NCBI GenBank assembly: GCA_017411945.1
Contig: JAFQPD010000002.1
Span: forward strand, 1-9,203
Source: Mailhella sp.
GTDB lineage: Bacteria > Desulfobacterota > Desulfovibrionia > Desulfovibrionales > Desulfovibrionaceae
DNA length: 9,203 nt
Direction: 5' to 3'
Shown: in pieces, positions 5,671 through 9,203 of the stretch
How the letters are laid out: each line of letters opens with the position of its first letter
Position numbering within the stretch: the stretch's first letter is position 1
Translations under genes and position numbers: made by a program
The notes under the pieces: model-generated
What the model was told of the DNA's origin: nothing
Database searches by the model: none
Seen by the model: only the letters and a program-made list of their open reading frames with translations

Positions 5671-7152
5671 ATGGAATACGAAAAGGGCGATACCCTGGAA
5701 CTTTCCCTGCACGGCTTCTCCCCCGACGGCCGTACCGTAGGCCGCACAGACGAAGGCATGACTGTCTTCGTTCAGGGCGGCGTGCCCGGCCAGCGGGCTC
5801 AGGTACGTCTCACCGCAGTAAAAAAACGCCTCGGCGAAGCTGAACTCGTCAAGGTCCTCACGCGCTCCCCTGAAGAACGCCCGGCGTCATGCCCCCATGC
5901 CGATATCTGCGGCGGCTGCCCCTGGCAGAACCTGCCGTATTCCGGCCAGCTCCAGTGGAAAAGGCGCATCGTCAGCGATGCTCTGCACCGCATAGGCAGG
6001 CTCGACCTGCCTGAAGGCTTGGTGCGGCCTGTGCTTTTCGTCGGGACTGAAAACAATCCTGCGGAATGGCATACCCGCAACAAGATGGAATTCGCCTTCG
6101 CGGCCGACCAGGAAGGAAAGACGCGCCTCGGCCTGCGCGCCAGGGCATCCCGCTCCGTGGTCGAAGTTGAACACTGCATGCTCCAGACTCCGCGCACCAT
6201 GGCAGTCCTTTCTGCGCTCCGCGAGCTTTGCGAACGCTTCGACCTCCACGCAGCACCCGCCGAAGAGCATCCGCGCAGCAGGCAGAACAGCCGAGGCCAG
6301 AAGCAGAGATTCAGCAAAGTGGTGCGCCAGAACGACATGCTGCGCTTTGCCGTTGTCCGTGAGCCGGGCGACGGAGGCTGTCTTGTGGAGCTCATCACCC
6401 TGCCCTCGCCGCAAGAAGCCCGCAGCGTGCGCAGGCTGGGCGAAGAACTGCTGGCTGGGCCCTGGGGCGTCACTGGCTTCGTCCACAGCACACGCGCTTC
6501 GTCCGCCCCTGTGGCCTATGGCGAAGAAACTGTCTTCTCTATTGGCGAATGCCATGTCACGGAAACCCTTCACCTTCAGGGCCGCGACATACGCTTCCGC
6601 CTAGGGCACAGCTCCTTCTTCCAGGTGAACAGCCGTGCCGCAGAACTGCTCTACAATGCCGCCGCAGGCATGGCCGCCCAGCTCTTCAAGGAATCCCGCT
6701 CCCGCTGGGGCAGGCAGTGCTGGGACATCTACTGCGGTGCAGGCGGCCTCGCCCTCACCATGGCTCCGCACTTTGAAAGCGTCTACGGACTCGAAGTCGT
6801 CCCTCAGGCCATAAAGCTGGCTCAGGCCAACGCAGAGACCTCAGGCATCGACTGTGCGTTCACCTTTGAGGCCGGCGATGCCGCCACTCTGGAACGCTGC
6901 TTCAAACGCTTCGGTTCGCCCGACCTGCTCGTCACAGACCCGCCCCGGGCCGGCATGGATGAACGCACTGTGCAGGCCCTTCTGAAACACAAGCCTGAAC
7001 GCCTGGTGCTCGTTTCCTGCAATCCCGCCACTCTCGCGCGCGACCTCGCCCTGCTGGCCCCGGCCTACCATATCCGTTCCGTGCAGCCGGTCGACCTCTT
7101 CCCGCAGACTCCTCATATCGAAACTGTGGTGAGCCTTGAAAGGAAGGAATGA
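5671..7152 (+). CDS. rlmD: 23S rRNA (uracil-C5)-methyltransferase, RlmD/RumA family
   Basis: This 493-residue enzyme transfers a methyl group from S-adenosylmethionine to C5 of a uracil in RNA, by family most likely U1939 of 23S rRNA (E. coli RlmD numbering). Visible parts: an N-terminal TRAM/OB domain (about 3-63) that binds RNA; a [4Fe-4S] site with C74, C80, C83 (CPHADICGGCPWQ) and probably C169; FFQVN at 316-320; the SAM-binding motif DIYCGAGGL at 352-360; GLEVV at 373-377; DPPRAG at 423-428; the nucleophile C450 in SCNPATLARD; and the general base E484 in FPQTPHIE. All catalytic residues are present. A basic, low-complexity stretch (about 196-218, HPRSRQNSRGQKQ) sits in the central domain. 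The start is set by GGAG 7 nt before the ATG. The exact substrate (U747 or U1939, or a dual-specificity RlmCD) cannot be decided by eye. No terminator is seen after it. Confidence 0.93.
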   Translation: MEYEKGDTLELSLHGFSPDGRTVGRTDEGMTVFVQGGVPGQRAQVRLTAVKKRLGEAELVKVLTRSPEERPASCPHADICGGCPWQNLPYSGQLQWKRRIVSDALHRIGRLDLPEGLVRPVLFVGTENNPAEWHTRNKMEFAFAADQEGKTRLGLRARASRSVVEVEHCMLQTPRTMAVLSALRELCERFDLHAAPAEEHPRSRQNSRGQKQRFSKVVRQNDMLRFAVVREPGDGGCLVELITLPSPQEARSVRRLGEELLAGPWGVTGFVHSTRASSAPVAYGEETVFSIGECHVTETLHLQGRDIRFRLGHSSFFQVNSRAAELLYNAAAGMAAQLFKESRSRWGRQCWDIYCGAGGLALTMAPHFESVYGLEVVPQAIKLAQANAETSGIDCAFTFEAGDAATLERCFKRFGSPDLLVTDPPRAGMDERTVQALLKHKPERLVLVSCNPATLARDLALLAPAYHIRSVQPVDLFPQTPHIETVVSLERKE

Positions 7153-7249
7153 CAGCCTTCTGTTTCAGGACTTTTAAAATGTGACAAGGCCACTGCCCTT
7201 TCTCTGCCGCGAGCCATGTCTCTTTCGGCATGAATCTCAGGAGCTCTCT

Positions 7250-8110
7250 ATGCATTTCAGCTGGAAACAGGACAGCAGGACCATCCTTATGGTCATCATC
7301 GCCTCTGTCGTGATGGCGGTGAACATCAACACCTTCGTTATGACCGGCGGGCTCTATCCCGGCGGCGTGACCGGCCTCACCCTTCTCATCCAGCGTTTCG
7401 GCGAAAGTTTCTTCGGCGTTTATCTTCCCTTCGCCGTCGTTAACATACTGCTGAACCTCATCCCCATCTACATCGGCTTCCGCTACATCGGCAAGAAGTT
7501 CACCATGTACTCCTGCCTGATGATAGGCCTCACCGCCTTTCTCATCGATATCATTCCCGGCCACATAGTCACGGAAGACATCCTGCTCATCTCCATATTC
7601 GGAGGCATCATCAACGGCATAGCCGTAAGCCTCTGCCTGCGAAGCGACACGACCGCAGGCGGCACGGACTTCATAGCCATCTTCCTCTCCCAGAAAAAAG
7701 GCATCGACGCCTGGAACATCATCCTCGGCTTCAACATAGCCCAGCTCGCCGTTGCCGGCCTTCTCTTCGGCTGGGACAAAGCCCTCTACTCCATCATCTT
7801 CCAATACACGTCAACGCAGATCATACAGATGCTCTATACGCGCTTCCAGAAGAAGACGCTCTTCATCGTGACTACAAGGCCGCAGGAAGTGAGCAGCATC
7901 ATCTTCGAAAAAAGCCATCACGGAGCTACCCTGCTGAGAGGCGAAGGCTCTTACGAAGGGCAGGAACGCTATATCGTCTATTCCGTGGTTTCCAGCGACG
8001 AGAGCAAACGCGTGGTCCGCGCTGTGCGATCCATAGACCCCCAGGCCTTCGTGAACACCTTCAAGACAGACGAGCTGAAAGGCTTCTTCTACCAAAGGCC
8101 AAACGAATAG
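7250..8110 (+). CDS. YitT family membrane protein with DUF2179 domain
   Basis: The product is 286 residues: an N-terminal integral membrane region of the YitT_membrane type with about five or six spans (roughly 12-31, 57-76, 84-102, 110-130, 155-173), then a soluble C-terminal DUF2179 domain (about 215-282). Typical family blocks are visible: TGGLYPGGVTGL at 32-43, SDTTAGGTDFIA at 132-143, and EGSYEGQERYIVYSVVS at 232-248 with FKTDELKGFFY near the end. YitT proteins are widespread inner-membrane proteins whose transport substrate or function is, as far as I know, not established. The in-frame GTG at 7181 would add 23 non-conserved residues; AGGAG at 7239-7243, 6 nt before the ATG at 7250, supports the shorter form. 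The gap after rlmD is 97 nt with no terminator. TAAAAT (7175-7180) could be a -10 but lacks a fair -35, so cotranscription with rlmD is possible. It converges on ruvC. Confidence 0.9.
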   Translation: MHFSWKQDSRTILMVIIASVVMAVNINTFVMTGGLYPGGVTGLTLLIQRFGESFFGVYLPFAVVNILLNLIPIYIGFRYIGKKFTMYSCLMIGLTAFLIDIIPGHIVTEDILLISIFGGIINGIAVSLCLRSDTTAGGTDFIAIFLSQKKGIDAWNIILGFNIAQLAVAGLLFGWDKALYSIIFQYTSTQIIQMLYTRFQKKTLFIVTTRPQEVSSIIFEKSHHGATLLRGEGSYEGQERYIVYSVVSSDESKRVVRAVRSIDPQAFVNTFKTDELKGFFYQRPNE

Positions 8111-8128
8111 CTTCTTGCCAGACCACAG

Positions 8129-8164
8129 AAAAGCTCCCGCATCGTCATGACGCGGGAGCTTTTT
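8129..8164 (+). terminator. Bidirectional terminator between the YitT gene and ruvC
   Basis: AAAAGCTCCCGC (8129-8140) pairs with GCGGGAGCTTTT (8152-8163) around an 11-nt loop, followed by T. The A-tract on one side and T-tract on the other suit termination from both converging genes. It begins 18 nt past the YitT-family stop and lies 12 nt past the ruvC stop on the other strand. Confidence 0.88.
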
Positions 8165-8176
8165 CTCTGGCTGCGG

Positions 8177-8710
8177 CTAAAGCTCCTCTCTCTGAAGTTC
8201 CTCCAGCCTGCGAAAACGGCGGAGTGTGAGGTGGCAGAGAGCTATGCCTAGGGCATCCGTGGTATCCAGCGGACCTTCGATATGCGTTTGCCCCAGCAGG
8301 CGCGCCACCATATAGGCAACCTGTTCCTTGTCGGCCCTGCCTGTGCCTACCAGAGTTTTCTTGACCAGTGACGGTTCATAATCCAGCACAGGCAGATCGA
8401 AGGAGGCGCAGGCCGCTATTGCCGCCCCCCTCGCCTGCGCCAGCTTGATGGTGGACATGACGTTCTTCGCAGAAAAAACCTGCTCCACGCCAGCCTCGTC
8501 AGGGCGGAATTCTTCGATGATATGATGCAGGCCGTGATAGATGCAGGCCAGACGCTCCGGAAAGGTACTGCCCTTGATACGCAGTACGCCATTGGCCACC
8601 AGCTCCAGCCGTCCGGAGCGTTCACGCACCACGCCCCAGCCTGTGACATTGGAACCGGGATCGATGCCGAGCGCGGTGATAGTGGTCGCATTCAGCGATA
8701 TGCTGGCCAT
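8177..8710 (-). CDS. ruvC: Crossover junction endodeoxyribonuclease RuvC
   Basis: This 177-residue resolvase cuts Holliday junctions symmetrically after RuvAB branch migration in homologous recombination and repair. It has the RNase H-like fold with all four acidic metal ligands visible: D17 in GIDPGS, E76 in VEQVF, and D149 and D152 in LDTTDALGIALCH. The TGWGVV strand (23-28), FSAKNVMSTIKLAQARG (79-95) and YEPSLVKKTLVGTGRADKEQV (111-131) are classic RuvC segments. Length is normal. I start at the ATG at 8710, preceded by GAGG at a 5-nt spacing. An in-frame TTG at 8725 would add five residues and would place the GAGG inside the gene. ruvA and ruvB are not in the window. The L25 gene lies upstream on the same strand with a terminator between them, and no clear ruvC promoter is seen, so read-through or a weak promoter in the short gap is assumed. 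Confidence 0.95.
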   Translation of the reverse strand: MASISLNATTITALGIDPGSNVTGWGVVRERSGRLELVANGVLRIKGSTFPERLACIYHGLHHIIEEFRPDEAGVEQVFSAKNVMSTIKLAQARGAAIAACASFDLPVLDYEPSLVKKTLVGTGRADKEQVAYMVARLLGQTHIEGPLDTTDALGIALCHLTLRRFRRLEELQREEL

Positions 8711-8738
8711 GTCAGCCTCAATCAAGTTCAGGATACGG

Positions 8739-8769
8739 AAAAAGGCCGGGCAGAAACTGACCCGGCCTT
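8739..8769 (-). terminator. Terminator of the L25 gene
   Basis: On the minus strand AAGGCCGGG (8769-8761), a 10-nt loop and CCCGGCCTT (8750-8742) form a nine-pair GC-rich stem, and the T run continues to 8739. It starts 29 nt after the L25 stop and ends about 28 nt before the ruvC start codon. Confidence 0.88.
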
Positions 8770-8798
8770 GATATCAAGCTGGAAGCTCAAACCGAAAC

Positions 8799-9203
8799 TT
8801 ATTCGGCAGAGGCTTCGGCACCTTCCATGAAGACAGACACCATGGTGTAGTCAGACTTGTACACGGGGCGCACGCCTTCGGGGAGGGGCATGTTGGACAC
8901 GCGGATGGTCTGGCCGATTTCCATGCCGGAGATGTCGAGGATGAGCTTGCGGGGCATGTCGGCAGGCTTGGCAGCAAGCACGACTTCGTCGCGGTAGGTT
9001 TCCATGGAGCCGCCGACCTTGCAGCCCTTGGGAGTGCCGGCGTATTCCACCTGCACCTTGATCTGGATTTCCTTGTCGAGGTCAACGCCAAGGAAGTCGA
9101 CGTGGGTGAAGGTGCTCTTCACAGGAGAGTACTGGGCGTCCCACACGAAGACGGGGTGCAGGGTCTTGGCGCCGTTTTCATCTTCGAGTTCCAGCTGGAA
9201 CAC
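8799..9203 (-). CDS. rplY: 50S ribosomal protein L25, CTC/TL5 type (3' part, N-terminus off window)
   Basis: These are the last 134 residues of a long-form L25, a 5S rRNA-binding ribosomal protein. The segment opens at the end of the L25 RNA-binding beta-barrel, with HPVFVWDAQYSPVKSTFTHV and DFLGVD, motifs typical of L25 just before the inter-domain junction. It continues through the C-terminal beta domain found in CTC/TL5 proteins but absent from the 94-residue E. coli L25 (EYAGTPKGCKVGG, DISGMEIGQTIRVSNMPLPEGV) and ends in a short acidic/Ala tail. About 55-65 N-terminal residues are outside the window, so the start cannot be assigned; the GTG at 9203-9201 is an internal Val codon. CTC-type L25 is a general stress protein in some Firmicutes; here a plain ribosomal role is assumed. 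The gene ends in its own terminator upstream of ruvC. Confidence 0.93.
   Translation of the reverse strand: MFQLELEDENGAKTLHPVFVWDAQYSPVKSTFTHVDFLGVDLDKEIQIKVQVEYAGTPKGCKVGGSMETYRDEVVLAAKPADMPRKLILDISGMEIGQTIRVSNMPLPEGVRPVYKSDYTMVSVFMEGAEASAE

Noticed and set aside
5887..6573. Long minus-strand frames within rlmD
   Set aside because: The plus-strand frame carries every RlmD motif in order. The antisense frames have no family resemblance and no ribosome-binding site, and reflect the same codon bias.

Overview
The window comes from a moderately GC-rich bacterium with strongly C/G-ending codons. The NAD-linked [FeFe] hydrogenase resembles the Hnd/Hyd enzymes of sulfate reducers. Together with the housekeeping genes it suggests an anaerobe of the Desulfovibrionaceae or a close relative; this placement is inferred from remembered family resemblance, not from a search.

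Layout: (1) Positions 1-113 (minus) hold the 5' end of infA (translation initiation factor IF-1) with its own promoter. (2) Positions 114-485 are an AT-rich divergent spacer with a probable hydrogenase promoter and two dyads. (3) Positions 486-4635 (plus) are a tight three-gene operon, hydC-hydB-hydA, followed by a GC-rich hairpin terminator. It encodes a NuoE-like subunit, a NuoF-like flavoprotein with extra Fe-S domains, and an H-cluster subunit. Such complexes couple NADH (usually with reduced ferredoxin) to H2 by flavin-based electron bifurcation or confurcation. (4) Positions 4851-5246 (plus) encode an uncharacterised 131-residue protein with a strong terminator. (5) Positions 5351-5491 (minus) encode a 46-residue single-span membrane protein with its own terminator. 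(6) Positions 5671-7152 (plus) hold a TRAM-domain, Fe-S RNA (uracil-C5) methyltransferase (RlmD-like) behind a good sigma-70-type promoter. (7) Positions 7250-8110 (plus) encode a YitT/DUF2179 membrane protein. (8) A bidirectional terminator lies at 8129-8164. (9) Positions 8177-8710 (minus) are ruvC, the Holliday-junction resolvase. (10) Positions 8799-9203 (minus) are the 3' part of a CTC-type ribosomal protein L25 gene, with a terminator between it and ruvC.

The hydrogenase genes form one functional unit, with electrons passing between NAD(H), FMN in HydB, several Fe-S clusters and the H-cluster of HydA. The H-cluster maturation genes (hydE, hydF, hydG) are not in the window. The other genes are housekeeping (translation, rRNA modification, recombination) or uncharacterised and do not form an obvious system with the hydrogenase. 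I see no mobile element, CRISPR array, tRNA or rRNA, and no convincing new multi-gene system. The points most worth a second look are a Ser in the first H-cluster motif of HydA, the dyads in the infA-hydC spacer, and the two uncharacterised genes between hydA and rlmD.
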